Made by a program: the position numbers and the translations under genes | Source of the DNA: Macrolepiota albuminosa | Taxonomy: Eukaryota; Basidiomycota; Agaricomycetes; Agaricales; Agaricaceae | Length of the DNA: 64,000 bases | NCBI GenBank assembly: GCA_027475525.1 | Contig: JAMWFC010000122.1 | Location: forward strand, 1,339,575-1,403,574 | Reading direction: 5' to 3' | Part shown: in pieces, positions 63,477 to 64,000 of the stretch | Layout: each line of letters begins with the position of its first letter | Numbering within the stretch: the first letter of the stretch is position 1 | The notes under the pieces: generated by a model | Told to the model about the DNA's origin: nothing | Seen by the model: the letters and a program-made list of their open reading frames with translations, nothing else | The model's database searches: none

Positions 63477-64000
63477 TGTTATGACCCCTCTCATCCAGAA
63501 TCACTCCAGGACACTCCCAGAACCCCATCCAGGACTCCTCTGCCAACCCTGCAACATGACCCCTGCCATCAGGACCACCCCCCCAGGACACTCCCAGAAC
63601 CCCATCCAGGACTCCTCTGCCAACCCTGCAACATGACCCCTGCCATCAGGACCACCCCCACCACCATCACACACATCAAACCCTGCCATCACAACTGCAC
63701 CTTCTGACAGCCCTGCATCATGGACCCTGGGGCCATCCGCTTCAATTGCTGGATCACATCAATTACCCCAGCTATCACATGTCACACATTAAGGCCACTC
63801 CTCTGCGCTAATTGATCATGCACCCTGCATGCATGATCCCCAGTATACAATTTCCTCCTCCCTCTGCCGCTGCCCATTAAATCCCAGAATTGCCCCAGAC
63901 ATCTGGGAACTCCTCAGGAACCTAGGGCAGCCCCCACCAGTACTTAAAGAGTAGACATTTACTTGTCATACTTTAGTCTTGATATTACATTGATTGTTTG
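63477..64000 (+). repeat. LTR related to A (A3), left part
   Basis: TGTTATGACCCCTCTCATCC at the start, a TACTTAAAGA box near 63941 and AGTCTTGATATTA at 63975-63987 match the A LTR plan with considerable divergence. The LTR continues beyond the window, so I cannot tell whether it is solo or the start of an element. Confidence 0.75.
63506..63659. repeat. Exact 77-bp tandem duplication 12
   Basis: Bases 63506-63582 equal 63583-63659, within LTR A3. Confidence 0.85.

Overview
The window is a nest of transposable elements from a filamentous fungus, most likely an agaricomycete basidiomycete. The evidence for that is short introns (45-52 nt, GTRAGT...YAG), chromodomain Ty3/gypsy elements with self-primed LTRs, DIRS-type tyrosine-recombinase retroelements, an endonuclease-less Penelope-like element, a Helitron helicase and Ty1/copia. 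I see no rRNA, tRNA or CRISPR. The only likely host gene is a Ser-rich single-pass membrane protein at 49697-50845 (-).

Layout. 1-13706: gypsy copy A1 (-), whose left LTR runs off the window; its pol is split by a Penelope-like element (3925-7856) flanked by an unusually long ~62-bp duplication. A1 sits inside the left LTR of a second gypsy, element B (13707-47371, +). B is split by gypsy copy A2 (15355-39202, +, TSD CCCTT). A2 gag is split by DIRS element 1 (17644-30385, -). DIRS-1 is split by element C (17792-25364, -), a young LTR element with gag and protease but no reverse transcriptase. Solo LTRs of family D (32211-32805; 34448-34965; 43797-44602) and family E (44140-44417) are scattered in A2 and B. 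47372-49690 holds low-complexity and foldback repeats. 51935-60960 is a decayed DIRS-like element 2 (-), split by a complete Ty1/copia element F (52365-57396, +, TSD ATGGT). 61008-63476 is a decayed Helitron helicase (+), split by a solo LTR of B. 63477-64000 is the start of an LTR related to A.

Most interesting biology: A1, A2 and B each carry an additional gene on the strand opposite to gag-pol, between integrase and the 3' LTR. It has introns and a six-cysteine cluster with the spacing, or near-spacing, of a fungal Zn2Cys6 domain. In A the cluster is followed by a basic Ser/Pro segment and a coiled coil. In both A and B a phase-0 intron ends immediately before the first cysteine, which argues for common descent. 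Family A also has two tandem retropepsin domains, and a 13-nt match between its primer-binding site and the inferred RNA 5' end (self-priming).

Most important caution: at least twelve unrelated places contain a perfect direct duplication of exactly 77 bp. This looks like contigs joined without trimming a k=77 overlap. Each one shifts the frame, so several apparent gene breaks are artefacts and some junctions in the nest may be mis-joined. Genuine decay is dominated by C-to-T type changes; for example, all five internal stops in copia F are TGA.
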